64,000 bases of DNA from Microvelia longipes (lineage: Eukaryota > Arthropoda > Insecta > Hemiptera > Veliidae): positions 59,575,795 through 59,639,794 of the forward strand of contig JACMZG010001863.1 in the NCBI GenBank assembly GCA_018340805.1. The letters are read 5' to 3'. The notes under the pieces are model-generated. The model was not told the DNA's origin. It worked only from the letters and a program-made list of their open reading frames with translations, and searched no databases. Every line of letters begins with the position of its first letter. Position 1 is the first letter of the stretch. This document shows, piece after piece, positions 36,601 through 51,600 of this stretch. The translations under genes were made by a program, and so were the position numbers.

Positions 36601-39600
36601 TCCAAACTTTTCCTCATTTAAGTTAACCCCCCCTGCTATAATGTAACACTCGATTAAAATCAGTTGACAGCGTGGGAAAATAATACCAGGGAGCCAATGA
36701 GGGTATTCCTGGATGTTAAATCACGCCTACCATTTCAAATCGGACCTACCTCATTGGTTCCTCAACACTATTTTCCCAAGCTGTCTACTGATTTTAGCCA
36801 TGTGTTATACTATAATACGTTTAAAAATTTGCTTATATCGCGGGAGTATGTCACTTATATGAATCAGTCATATTACAAACTGACAAAGTACAACAACCAT
36901 GTGGACGCGGTGCGGCGACGAGGCCGATGACCTCTTGTTTAAGTATATAAAGAATAAAATTACCAAATAGAAGTTTAACTGGTGGAAGGAGGGAGGAGTG
37001 GAGAGAGAACCAACTTTATGTGTTTAAAAAAACAATTTTCAAAGATTCGTTTTTTTGTTTAGTTACCAGGTAGCAAACTGAATAATTATTTTTTGTTTAG
37101 TCACCAGCTAGCAAACTGAATAAGTTATTTTTTTTTGTTTGGTTACCAGCTAGCAAACTGAATAAGTTATTTTTTTGTTTGGTTACCAGCTAACAAACTG
37201 AATAAGTTATTGTTTTGTTTAGTTACCAGCTAGCAAAGTGAATAAGTTATTGTTTTATTTAGTTACCAGCTAGCAAACTGAATAAGTTATTGTTTTGTTT
37301 AGATCTAATATTGGTGCCAGGACACAATACTATGCCATTTGTTTCCTCAGTCAATTTGTCTTCTCTAATAATGACCAAGAAGTTGCCAGATATCTTATTA
37401 AGATTTATTTTTCTTTCTTCAAGTCATCTATAAAGAAGGTAATTAATGATAAACTTTGATTCCTTTTAAACGCTCTAGTCTACTTTAAGTATCTCTCTTA
37501 TACCTCATAAAAAGAAAAGAACAAAGTCAATAGCAAGGCATATTTTTACTGAACATTTTGGATTATTGAATTAATCTTAAAAAAATTATTAAATAGATTG
37601 TTAGTCTTACATAATAGAACAATAATTTATCACTAGGCACACTAAAGTGGCTATTTAAAAGCTGTTAAATTACATTATTGTTCATTTTTTATGATATTTC
37701 ACTTGTTTTTTCAAAGCAAATTGATATTATGTATAAAAAAACGAGTTAGGAATTTTTCTAATTATCAGATGTCAATACTAGTGGTTCCATACTCTACCGT
37801 TGACACAATGCACCATGCTTAGAAACCAAAGATCAAAATGCATTTTAATGTCACTACTAAATTATAAACATGAATATTTATGAATGTTGAAAAAATTAAT
37901 GAGTAGATTTAATAGAAAAATAATTAAAGTTAAGCATTTATAAATTTCTTTATTACTTCTTTGTTGAAGCACTGACCTTTGGTCGAAAATCCTCTGTTAG
38001 TAAAACTATGTTCTTGATATATTTGTTCAATGTTTGTTGCAGGGTGATGTTGATAGTAGGCTAATGGGAGGTCTCCTTATGGGAGTAAAACGTGCTTTCC
38101 CGTACGCTAAGCTAGACGCTGCAAGCCTTGATGAACATGTACAAACCCTGTACAAGCTAGTTCATATCTCTCCGTTCAATATTTCTCTCCATACTCTGTG
38201 TCTCCTTGAACAAGTATCTATTAACTCCGAAGACAGGTTAGTTGTTCTTTCATTCTTCACCATTGAATTTCATCAATTATAATTTTTTCTGAGATCTCAT
38301 CTAAATAATCCGTTTTAGTGTAATTTAGCCAAAAATAGTTGTTTTCTTAGTTTTAAAATTAGTAATAACTATTCAGATAATTACTGAGATGTGAAATGTG
38401 CTTATAAATACATTTTGTCTTTCCTCAGTTGAGTTATTATTATAAAACAAAGCCAGCTTTCAAACTGAATGGTCATCATCAGTGCCTACAACCTAATGAA
38501 ATAAAATATTAAAATAAGTAGTCAAAAACTAAAATAACGAAACAAAAATGTACAATGAACATTTAAATTACTTTTTAGCCAGTTTCTGAAGCCAAGTATG
38601 TTGACTGAAGCTCGTGGCACCTCTACCATAGACCTTTAACCGTGAGGCTTTGGGTGAACTCACACCGGATGGGGGTTCCTTTGACTAGGAATCCTGGCCT
38701 AATTAAGTCTGAAAGATATCAGGGTGTTAATCAGACAACATAAGTTGCATTCAGAGTTTATACGTTTATTGATAGAACTAAGTTGACATATATATTTATA
38801 AGTGGTATTAGAATAATAAGTATAATATTATCAGATATGCTTAACAGGTCTAGGTAAGATCAGTCAGTTTTCTAAGTTAATCAATATTTCTATTATGCAC
38901 ATACAAACGATAAATTCTCTACTATAGGGGACAAAGTATTACTTACAGGTCGCTGCGACGATAATGGTGAGGCATCTTAACTCTTATACAAATCTCAAAC
39001 TACTCCTTTACTGATTAATTACTGATTGATTACTGAATCATTACTACTTGATCACTGATTAATTACTGAACCATTACTACTTAATAACTACCTAACGATT
39101 TGGCTCAAAAGCTAGCTTAAATAGCCAAGAGTTGTAACCCCTTCCAGAAGACCAGTTCCATAGGAACGTGAGCTCGTCTAGTAATTGGACATGTTAAATT
39201 CACGGGTTTCACTCACACTCATTCACACTGACATAACTACTCATTCATTTACAGGCTTTCAAGGCTAAAATAGCATGTTTATTAAAAACATCTGCGGATG
39301 TTATCTTGACCCTGAGATTGTTAGTCCCAACTCAGGATGATCTCATCCTTCAAATATGTTGTGTTCAAACTCATTAACAAGCTTAACCAATGTCCCTGTT
39401 ATAAGACCTTATTACAGAGGCTCTCCCACACTTTCAATCTTTTCATTCAGAGCCTTATATCCATTTTCTAGAAGGTTTCATAATTAAACAAGTGGTATTG
39501 GCTAATGGTTATTATGCGGATGTAGTTGATATTCTTATACATTGTAAGCAATGGAAAGCTATGCAATTTTGACTAAATCTTGATTCGGGTAGGTTATATG

Positions 39601-42600
39601 TCCTTAGCGAAGTATACCATATATAGGTTCTGTTTCAGAAAGAAATGTTTATTTTAAGAAGGAATGGTTCAATTTTGCTCTTAACAACACCTCATGCTTA
39701 CACAACATATTATGCAACTATAAGGATAAAACATCTTCTTATAAAATAAAAATATGGTCTAAGCTGTTAAATGAAGTACCCGTGCAAGTGTTTATGTTGA
39801 TAAAACTGGAAGGCTTTTTCCACCATTTACAATTTATTTATACTCAATTTTATTAATTAAACATATTTTGGTCTGTATTTTGTTTTAATTTTTATGATAA
39901 AATGGGCACTAAGATATTGTAAAATGTGTGATAATTTTTTATTATTTAATTAAAAATAAGACAATTTTTCTTACATATTTGTTTAATGCATAAATTATGT
40001 TGAATGTGCTCAGGTTCTACAGTGCACTGTACAAGAAGCTTCTGGACAACAAGCTGGTCTCCACGTCCCAGCAAGCCATGTTTATCAACATGCTGTATAA
40101 AGCTCTTTCTAAAGATACCAATGTTCCGAGGGCCATTGCTATTATAAAAAGATTATTTCAGGTAATTATTTGACATGTTCTAGGGCAGAAATACCTAGAC
40201 TTCAGAGCCCCTCGAACGCCCATTGTTGATAAATAATACTTGGACTCTTATTGGTCTGAGATAGTTGTAAGGTTGGCAATACCAATGGCAAGAAAACAAA
40301 AGGGTGGTCAAACATTTTTTTATCATAGAATTAGCATGGGAGCCAATAAAAATTATTCGTTTATTTCTTTATTGTTAGTTAACTTGTGATAAATGAGTTA
40401 AAAGATAATAGAATGACCATTAATGCTAAGAAAATGGCCAATATTTCATAGATAAATACTGTGATGATTCCAGAATTTTAAACACAGAAACAGGCTCTTA
40501 TCACTACAGACTTGGATTTGTCAGATTTAACCCAGAAATAATAAAACCCAAACGAATTATTTAAACAATGAATTGAGTTAGTTAATAATTATCTTAGTGA
40601 GTGAATAAAATTGATTAACAATTACTAAATTAACTCATCATCATGGTGAAAATCAGCCTGTTATCAGTTTATTTAAATACCTGTTACAACTAATTTAAAC
40701 ATTTTAATGTCATAAAAAGGCAATTTTGTGTGTTCATGCTAACTAAAATTATTGAAAGTAACATAAATTAACAATAAATAAAATAAAACACTATATTGTG
40801 ATATTTACCTTTCTTATCACTTATTTTAAATACTCGTGACAACCCATTAAAACCATATTTTTAATGAAATAGTGATTCTACTGAGTTCATCCTAAAATTA
40901 ACTGAATCAAAGCACTTTGAGAAAAAAAATTGAAGAAATAATTAACACCAATAAAAAAAAACAAAAAAAAAACACCCCATAAGGACTTTAACAATGATCA
41001 CCCTTTTGTTAACAATTTCTTATCAGCGAGGCTGGCGCTGCTACAGACTTTAAATTGCAAATACTCATCATATATTATAAGACTTACATATGTGCCTTGT
41101 TTCATCTCTTCATCAGAATTAGCTCATTTTTTTTTTCTAATTACTTGTGTACCTTAGAATAATACTATATATAGAAGGAGCACAGGGCCGTAAACACAAT
41201 GTAATTCCACTGATAACACGAAAGCCTGTTGTCTGGTGCAACTAAGTAATGCTGCCAACCTGACAAAAAAACATTATTTTAAATATGTGTCATAAATATC
41301 TATTCGTGAAGAAAGATCGTAAAGAACAACTATAATAACTTAAAATACCTGCTGAGTATTTAATAAAACTGGTCTTAGATGGCAAAAGGGTGACGGAATA
41401 CAAGAATCTACATTTAGTTGACGAGGACTACTTTTTATATATAATTTTAATAAATACGTTAAACTACAATTTAAAATGCTTTAAATATTGTAATGCACCG
41501 ATATTTATATTAGTATTTTATGAATAATCAATCATTAATTAATAATAGAACATAATAATTCAGCAACCGGAAGTATTGCCAACTTTTTTTTTAGAAAATT
41601 GTATATTGTTAGGGTGGCAGCATTACTTAGGTGCACCAGTGAACCGACTTTCATGTTATTAGTAGTGCTCCTTCTATATATAGTATTATTCTAAGCTTGT
41701 GTATGTTTTTAAATAATTGTAAACAAATCAGAAAATAATCTAAGTGAGTTGAAATTTAGTTCAAGTATGCACCTTTACGTAATAAATAAGTGCACCAAGT
41801 TTCATTTCAATACGACAAGTATATCTATGATTTTTGTTGCATCATAAAAGTTAAGCAGCATTGAGCGTCGTTAGTGCTTTATGGGTGACCACTGAGAATG
41901 AAACGGATGTATTTAATATCTGAGGACGAGCGAAGCAAGTCCAAAGTAGGGAGGATGTGTGTAACGAATCTGATGTGATGAGGAAAACTTCTGAGGTATC
42001 CTGTACACAATTTGTTTATTGTGATGTGATTTATAAATTATTTATTTTTATTTAGCGTTTGTCAGTGATGATTTGAGTATTAAGATATAAAGTGAGCAAC
42101 TTATTAATGTATGACTATTGCAGGTTTGCCTTCAAATGCCCGTGTGTTTCCTGTGTGGTATCCTCTATATGGTGTCTCAACTGATGAAATCCAAACAGCT
42201 GCTGGTTGTTGAAAGCAAAGCGGTGGATGCAGTGAGTAAATTTGATGAGGTGTCAAGTGATGAAGATGGTGAAGTTTACTATGATGCTGATCAACAGGTG
42301 AGTTTGTTTTACCTTCAAACTACTGTAAATCTATTATCAATTACCATCTATCTAGTATCTATGATTTTAATTGTCTTGTTCTTAATTATGTTGTGTTATG
42401 TATTATAATCTAAAATCTATCTTACTATCTAGATATCTTCAATTTACTTTCTATTTAATTCCTAAATTAGAGAACTTTGATCTTATTTTAAAAAATGTAT
42501 GTTGTTTATAAAACATGTAACAAAATAAATTAAAAAAGCTCTAAAGAAATGGCAGGTTACCATTAGGTTACACACTCTAGGTTTATTAGCGTTGTTGCGG

Positions 42601-45600
42601 GAACTTTTGTAAAAGCCCAAAGTGTTTATGTCTAGGCATAAGAGTTTTACAGTCCTTGATTTACCCTCCCCCAAGCCTTACCTTGTAAATCTGTTAGTAT
42701 AAATGTAAGTCATTCAATTTAAATGTCATTATGTAACCAATATAATAATTATATTTATTAATATGTAAAATTTAACTTTGCTAAATTCTTAATTGTCTCT
42801 TGTTTATTAGTTTTAATTCGGGCAACGTCCGCGCTTCATCTACAATCATCTTAACTTTAAATTAAGTATCTTCAGTATTCAACTAGTAATCACCAGGAAA
42901 TGTACACTTTTAATGAAAATAAAAGAAATTTAATCTCAAGAAAAGACCGCCATAACCTGAATTCATAAAAATACGTAATATCTTCTGTTTTGTTCATAAA
43001 TCAATCACTCTTTGCTGGGTTGGCGATGCATTTATGGAAACACGCTATCTTCTGTTTTGTTCATAAATTCATCACTCCTTTGCTGGATTAGCGATGTATT
43101 AATGGAACGGTGTGCATTCAAAAAAAAACTTCAGTGGTTTTCACGAATTAGAATGGTGATTGTTTGATCTTCTAATTTTGCACAAGTAATAATTATCCAG
43201 CTCAACTAATTTCTTGTTTACATCGTAATTAAATAGCTATTTGTTTATATATTTCTTCTCAAGCCTACCAGGTAACGATATTCATTCCTTTTAAGTATCA
43301 ACAACGGATTACTCTGCAAGCCATGCGGCAAGACGGCCTCTCATCAACACAGACCACGCCGCGAACGTTTCGTCATTACCAGTGAATGCATTCATTTAGT
43401 TACGTAAAGGCCTATGGGGTTTGAATTTCTATTAGCATTAATTAGTAACATCTAATATTGTACTTAAAAACTATTTAACTAAACAGATATCTGTCAATTT
43501 GTACTTATTTAGTTTGGTTACCTTGGTTACATAATGTTTGTTTGATGCCTTGTATGATTAATTATTATTAATTAATTACAGTTTATGTCTGTTATACCAT
43601 GATTTGTTTCTTTGTCCATCTCGGACTGGTCCTTCTTTATTTTCCTTTAACTTTTGGTCACTTTGGTAAGCCATGTCAGCTATGGAGCCCATGGTCCCAA
43701 CATAATGGTCATGCTTCGATGCCGGATACTACTGCCTTATTTTATGTTAATTTGAGTTATTGTAAGACTTATGTGTTTATGATTTAAACTTTATATTAGT
43801 ATTAAGTATTATTATTTGTTGTTTATATTTCAAATTGGTGTAAACTTAAATTTTATGAAACCTAGTCAATAGCTATACTTAAAGTTTGAGTTTTGGATTG
43901 TTACTTTGTGCACCTACGCTTTGTCACTACTAACAGACGTTGCCACTCCGTCTAGTGAACAATTAAATAATATAATGATATATAGGATTTAGGGCCTTTA
44001 CGAAATGTATTATAAGGTACCTGTCTACGCACACCTGCACTTAACTTGGTCTGACTAAAGTGTTGACAAGTTATTTATGTACGCTGGAAGTTACAATTTA
44101 TAACATTCCTTCTTTTTTGGTTGTACAGTTGTACAAGACTTATTACGTGTGGCATATCCACTTATTTACTGTTTACGCGTGGCATATCCACAGATATTTT
44201 TTTTTTTAGCAGTGCAGGTCTTCTTGTACAGATTAACTTTTTTTTCTGTGCTTATTATACGCTTGGTATAAGTTTTATACCCATTTAATTGTAATTACAA
44301 TTATTATTTTATTAGTATTATTAACTTAATTATTTCTTATCCATGGCCATTGGAATGTTTATTTGTGAATAAATGTATATATTATTAGTTTTAAGGATCC
44401 TTATTACAAATTTACGCTGTTAAATCAGTTCATTGTCTTGAATTGTATTATTTATATAATAAGTTTTGTGTGTTATAACTATATTTAATTAACATGCCAG
44501 AGATTACTGACGCTCCGCGGAAACAACCCGATGAAGCTGTAAACATTCGTCGTAAGTTGACCAAGATACACAAGGACTTGATGGCTGCAAGTGAACAAGG
44601 ACGGTTAGCAATAACTGATGTATCTCAAGTTGCTCTATTTAAAGGTATGCATATGTCATTAGCATCAGATTATGAGCAATATGAGTCACATTATGATGAT
44701 CTCTGTGAAATAACATTTGAGGATGGTGAATCAGTAGCTTTAGAATCTGATCACACAATGCGGAATAGTACTCGACGTTATTTCCATGAAGCCAACGGTC
44801 ATTGGGCTACATTGACAGACCGTCCATCTACTTCTAATGATACATCGCAGACAAATACTAGTGTTAGTCATAGCAACAAATCAAGATTGCCTAAAATACA
44901 CGTTTTGCAATTCTATGGTGAAAGAAGCAAATGGTTAAGATGGAAGGCAAATTTTACAAGTTTAGTTATTAATGATTCATCGTTAGAAGATATCGATAGG
45001 CTACATTTTTTAGTTGATAGTGTTAAGGGCAAAGCTGCAACAGTTATTGCTCATGTTCCTATCGATGAAGGAAGTTTTAAAATAGCCTGGGATGCTTTAA
45101 TGAAAACATACGACAACAAACGTTTGCTCGCTTCGTCATATCTAGAGAGTTTACTAAAAATGAAACCGTTTACTCAAAAACCGTCAGTTGAAGCTCTAAC
45201 TTCGTTAATTGCTAAGCTGTCAGAGACAGTAGCAGCTTTTAAGTTGATTGATATTCCAGATAAACTAGAATTTATGCTCTTTCAACTTACGATTCGCTGT
45301 CTTGATCCTCACACTAGAGAGGAATTTGAACAGCACAATAACAATGACTTCCCTACATTTGACAATATTATAGAATATTTAAGATCACGCTGTGTGGCAG
45401 CTGAGTTAGCCTCTGGGTTGTCCCACACTACTAATGCTAAGGATCTTAGTACTTCCGGACCTTCTACATCTACACCGCAAAACCGTCACAGTAGAGAGGT
45501 TAGTGGAAGAACTATGCTTCATGGAAGTATCACAGATAGTTACACCCCTCCTCCATGTTTTGTGTGTAAGAAGAACCACAGATTAGACAGCTGTTATAAG

Positions 45601-48600
45601 TTTAACTCTGCTACAGTAGCAGAGCGGCATCAATTTCTTAAAAATTGGAATGGATGCAAAAATTGTTTAGTATCTCACACGGGAGCATGCCGTTCGAAGT
45701 ATAGGTGCCGCTTCTGCCGATATAAACATCATTCTTTGTTGCATATGGACAATTTTGGAGAAAAGAATAAAACTGAAAGTGGGGTGAGTGATACTAATAA
45801 AAGGGACTGTGCTACCACTCACAAAACCGGTCTTCATGGATCATCAAGATCACCTATGGAAGTGATGCTGGGTACAGTTGTCTGTCATATCCAAGGAAAG
45901 GATGGAAAGAAATACCCTGCCCGTGGAGTTCTGGATTGTGGCAGCCAATTTTCGAGTATCACAAAGGAGTTTGCTCAACGTTTGCAACTTCCTATTAAAC
46001 AAGAACTTATTGAAATAAGGGGGATTAGTGAAACACCTGTTAAATCTAAAGGTAGAACAGTGTGTACACTTACTCCGGTTCACTCCAACTACCCAGAGAT
46101 TAAATTGGATACTGTTGTGCTAGATGTTGTTACTGGGGAGCTACCTGGATTCTATATTCCCCAAGAATACTGGGAACCTTATACGGAATACTCTCTTGCT
46201 GACCCTGAGTTTTGGGTCACCCGGCCTATTGACCTCCTCATAGGCTGTGATCTATTTATTGAAATTTTGACTGGAGAGATAATATCATTATTCTCCTATA
46301 TGCCTCGATTGTATGGCACTGTCTTTGGTCTTGCAGTTATTGGTAGAGTAAGAGAAATTACCTCAGCACAATCAACTATTGCTCTTCATGCCATGCCTTC
46401 ATCGCCACAACTTGATTCTTTACAACGAGAACTGCATAAGTTTTGGGATCTGGAGGAACCCCCAGCTGCTCATTTTCAAAGCCCTGAAGATATTCAGTGT
46501 GAAGAATTATTTCAGAAAACACATACTAGACTTGAAGATGGACGCTATATGGTAAGACTTCCCTTTAAAACACCAAATCCAGAAATTGCTAGTACTCGAG
46601 GCATGGCTCTTCGACGACTACAGCATCAAGAAGGCAAACTTGAACGAAACTCAAATCTTAAGGCTAAGTACCATGAGTTTATGCAAGAGTACTTAGACCT
46701 GGGTCACATGCAAATTGCTGAAGTGCCTGGTAAGGTTCTGATACCTCATCATTGCGTCGTAAAGGCTTCTGACGACAATGATATTAAATTACGGGTAGTC
46801 TTCGACGCCGCTGCACGCTCTGGCAGTAGTAAATCACTTAACGATCACATGCTGGTAGGCCCTAAGCTACAATCAAACCTTGTTGTGATTTTATTAAATT
46901 TTCGTTTACACGCCTATGTTTTTACTGCAGATGCAGTAAAAATGTATAGACATATTTTAGTGCACCCTTTGGATATAGCTTACTAGCACATCCTCTGGAG
47001 ATTTAGTACTTCTGAGGCTGTCCAGGAGTTCGAATTAAATACCGTTTCATATGGAACATCCTCAGCTCCTTATTTAGCACTACGTGTGCTTCGTCAGCTT
47101 GTCATTGATGAAGGCCAAGAGTTCCCGCTAGCCTCCGCTGCATTAAAAATGATACCTACATGGACGATATCGCTAGTGGGACCTCATCTCTAGAGCTAGC
47201 TTTCGAGTTACTTCAGCAACTGATAAAGATAATGGCCAGAGGTGGATTCTCCCTGAGCAAGTGGGCTTCAAACCACCCTGATCTGCTAGCTGCATGCCGA
47301 GAAGCTGATCCAACAGGGACTCTTCTCTGAATGAATCTGTCTCATTGGATACCTCTGAAGACAAAGAAAAGATCAAGATACTTGGTATGCAGTGGGACCC
47401 AAGACAAGATGTATTTTTTTTACAAAATAGTTGTACCACAAACTGCTTGCAGCAAACGAGCTGTCCTCTCGCGGTGGCTAAGATATATGACCCTTTGGGT
47501 TATTTAGGACCCACGGTCATTTTAGCCAAGGAGCTTATACAAGAAGCTTGGTTAGCCAAACTCGATTGGGATACGAATTTCCCGCTGCCATGAGACAGAA
47601 ATGGCTTGAATTTATTGAACTGTTACCTTTTCTTTCTGAAGTTAAAATTCCACGATGGGTCGTTCCATACAACAGCTCTTATTGCATACTTATTTTTGCT
47701 GATGCGTCTCAACGAGCCTACTGCGCTGCCGCTTATTTAAAGTCAACTACACCAGAAGGATCACAGGTACATCTCATTCTTGCCAAGACTAAATTAGCTC
47801 CGGTCAAATTTACTACAATTCCACGCCTGGAACTATGTGCGGCCTATCTTGCCGCTAGAGTATGGCAAAGCCTCAAACCTTTTTATGATCGACTGGAGAC
47901 CAAACCTACAGTGTATTTTTTTACTGATAGCTCAATAGTACTGAGTTGGTTATCTACACCGCACCATATGTTAAAGACATTTGTTGCCAACCGGGTTGCG
48001 CAAATTACAGATATAACCATTGATTGTAGTTGGCGACATGTACCAACTAAAGATAACCCTAGCGACTTAGGATCAAGGGGAGTTCCAGCCAATGAATTGG
48101 CTTCTTGTAAATTATGGTTTCATGGCCCAGAATGGGTAGTATGCGACTTATCGGAATGGCCACCTGCTACGGTCGGCCCCCTAGTGATATTCCAGAATTA
48201 AAGGTCCCTACACCAAGCAATATATACTTGCTGCCAGAAATCCTATTGAAAAATCATGTCTAATTGAATGGATGAAAAGGTTTTCTAGTTACAGAACAGT
48301 CATACGAGTAGTCGCTTATATCTTACGTGTAATAGACAAAGCTCACGGAACTCTCAAAAGGAATTCTTTAACCCTCGGTCTAGACGAAATACGCCGTGCT
48401 GTACAATTTACGGTTAAGGCTGTTCAACGATACACTTATTACGATTGTAAAATACCTTTAAAGGACCAACCTATACCAAGGAATTTACTCAGCCTCAATC
48501 CATTTGTTGATGAGGCGGGAATTCTATTGGTAGGCGGTCGCCTAAAGAACTCAGACCTTTGGGACTGTAAGCATCCCATGATTTTACCTGCCAATTCACA

Positions 48601-51600
48601 TTTATCTTATCTAATACTTGATCACTATCATCGTGCTTTACGTCATCCGGGATCAACTCTACTCATCTCAGCTGTCCGCTCGAAGTTTTGGATCATTGGA
48701 GCCCGAAATGCTGCAAGAATCTTTCAAAAAACTGTGTCATCTGTAGAAGGTATGATGCTAAACCTTGTCAGCCATTGATGGGCGATCTACCAGAAGATCG
48801 TTGCCGTGAAACTAAGGCTTTTACCTTCGTTGGTGTCGATTTCGCCGGGCCCTTCGTCATTCGAGAATCTTTGCGCAGAAAAGCTGTTACGAGCAAATGT
48901 TATTTATGTCTGTTTATTTGCTTCAGCACTCGGGCATTACATTTGGAGTTAGTCTCGTCACTGAGTACACCTGCCTTTCTGGCAGCCTTTTCACGATTCG
49001 CAGGACGTCGTGGTTTACCCTCCAAAGTGTATTCTGATAATGGAACGAACTTCGTGGGAGCCGCACGCCAGCTAAAGGAATTTTACTCCTGGTATCATCA
49101 AGAGTCAGTCCAGAACGAGATATCAACTTTTGCTCTAAACAAAGAAGTGGAATGGACGTTTACCTCCACGCGCTCCTTCATTTGGTGGTGTCTGGGAAGC
49201 AGGTGTCAAATCCGTAAAACGCTTGCTCAGAACCACTTATGGAGAAGGTGTCTTTACCTTTGAAGAATTAGATACGCTTTTCATTGAAATTGAGTCCTTA
49301 CTAAACTCAAGACCTCTTTGCGCTATGTCAAATGATCCTAATGACATGAGCTTCCTGACAGCTGGGCACTTTCTTATTGGGACATCATTAATTGACGTGC
49401 CAAGGCCATCTCTGCTTGACACCTACGAGAATAGATTGTCTCGCTGGCAGATGGTGGAGAAAAAATCACAATTCTTTTGGCAAAGGTGGCGAAAGGAGTA
49501 TTTATCTAGCCTTCAAGAACGCTCCAAGTGGCGCACTCCATCTCCCAATCTTCAGGAAGGAGATCTTGTACTCTTAGGAGACGATGGAGTACCCCGTAAA
49601 CATTGGCCTGTTGGACGAGTTGTGAAGGTGCATCCTGGTACTGATGGCATTGTCAGGGTAGCAGATGTTAAAGTTCCTTCTTCTGCGAATCCGCTCCGTC
49701 GACCAGCTCTTAAACTTGTACCTTTATTCCTGCCTAATGACCCTCAGCCTAATTGATTTTCTTTATTTTGTCATTTTTCTACTTTTCTTTAAAAAAAAAA
49801 AATTGCCATTATTTTTTTTGGTAGGCGGTATGTCTAGGCATAAGAGTTTTACAGTCCTTGATTTACCCTCCCCCAAGCCTTACCTTGTAAATCTGTTAGT
49901 ATAAATGTAAGTCATTCAATTTAAATGTCATTATGTAACCAATATAATAATTATCTTATTAATATGTAAAATTTAACTTTGCTAAATTCTTAATTGTCTC
50001 TTGTTTTATTAGTTTTAATTCGGGCAACGTCCGCGCTTCATCTACAATCACATCTTAACTTTAAATTAAGTATCTTCAGTATTCAACTAGTAATCACCAG
50101 GAAATGTACACTTTTAATGAAAATAAAAGAAATTTAATCTCAAGAAAAGACCGCCATAACCTGAATTCATAAAAATACGTAATATCTTCTGTTTTGTTCA
50201 TAAATCAATCACTCTTTGCTGGGTTGGCGATGCATTTATGGAAACACGCTATCTTCTGTTTTGTTCATAAATTCATCACTCCTTTGCTGGATTAGCGATG
50301 TATTAATGGAACGGTGTGCATTCAAAAAAAACTTCAGTGGTTTTCACGAATTAGAATGGTGATTGTTTGATCTTCTAATTGCACAAGTAATAATTATCCA
50401 GCTCAACTAATTTCTTGTTTACATCGTAATTAAATAGCTATTTGTTTATATATTTCTTCTCAAGCCTACCAGGTAACGATATTCATTCCTTTTAAGTATC
50501 AACAACGGATTACTCTGCAAGCCATGCGGCAAGACGGCCTCTCATCAACACAGACCACGCCGCGAACGTTTCGTCATTACCAGTGAATGCATTCATTTAG
50601 TTACGTAAAGGCCTATGGGGTTTGAATTTCTATTAGCATTAATTAGTAACATCTAATATTGTACTTAAAAACTATTTAACTAAACAGATATCTGTCAATT
50701 TGTACTTATTTAGTTTGGTTACCTTGGTTACATAATGTTTGTTTGATGCCTTGTATGATTAATTATTATTAATTAATTACAGTTTATGTCTGTTATACCA
50801 TGATTTGTTTCTTTGTCCATCTCGGACTGGTCCTTCTTTATTTTCCTTTAACTTTTGGTCACTTTGGTAAGCCATGTCAGCTATGGAGCCCATGGTCCCA
50901 ACAGTTTATTTAATTTATAGCTAGCCACTCTGGTCAACTGCCTTGCTATAAGCACATCTTTCTTCTGCTGTTTACGTGAACTATATATCACTCAATCACT
51001 TTGTATTTTTCTTTTAAGAAGGACGAGGTAGAGCTAAAGAAGGAGGAGAAGAAAGTGAGAGGATGGAACTTTGTTGAGTTCACTAAGAGGAATAAGAATA
51101 AGAAGGATACTACCTATGACTGGAGAGCAAGGAATCCCGCATATGCTCACGCCGATCTCTCCACTTACTTTGAGCTGCTAGATCTCTCCTCTCACTACCA
51201 CCCTACTGTTGCATTGTTTGCTACTAAAATTATCAATGGTAAACTATTTCTCTTAACTTTAATATGTAATCCATACTCTCAAATCATTATTAACATGATG
51301 TGTTAAGATTAAAATTAAGAGTGCAGGAAAACTTTCTGATAGGATCCAGTATTTCAATGATAATTTATTTAAACCAATTTGTGCCCAATGAGTTAGTTAT
51401 GAGTTTGTGCATATTTGGCTTGAAGTCTGCTGTTTGGGACTAGTTTGAAGCTTTGCTGAAGCTGCCCCTCCCCCATACATTAATGACTCTCTGTCTAAAA
51501 ATTGAATAACGAGTAACCTGTGTGAATTTCTGGAAGATGTCTTCCAGTATGATTTTATGTCTTGCATAAGTCATGTCTTTTATAACAAAGAACTTGGAAT

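Larger units (their letters stand above)
42624..50908 (+). mobile_element. Full-length BEL/Pao LTR retrotransposon in CEBPZ intron 10
   Basis: Target-site duplication GTTTA (42624-42628, 50904-50908) brackets two direct LTRs, 42629-43702 and 49831-50903, with TG...CA ends. The 6.1-kb interior encodes Gag (DUF1759-like), zinc knuckles, aspartic protease, RT, RNase H, integrase and a DUF5641-like end in BEL/Pao order. Without it intron 10 would be about 440 bp. The pol region has a stop and several frameshifts, so this copy cannot make a full polyprotein as sequenced. Confidence 0.96.

Noticed and set aside
38590..39560. Possible transposon in CEBPZ intron 8
   Set aside because: Different base composition only; no TIR, LTR, TSD or coding match found.
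41848..41915. Possible 5S rRNA gene
   Set aside because: Only the middle and 3' parts resemble 5S, with many mismatches and no 5' third or terminator T-run; treated as a repeat module.
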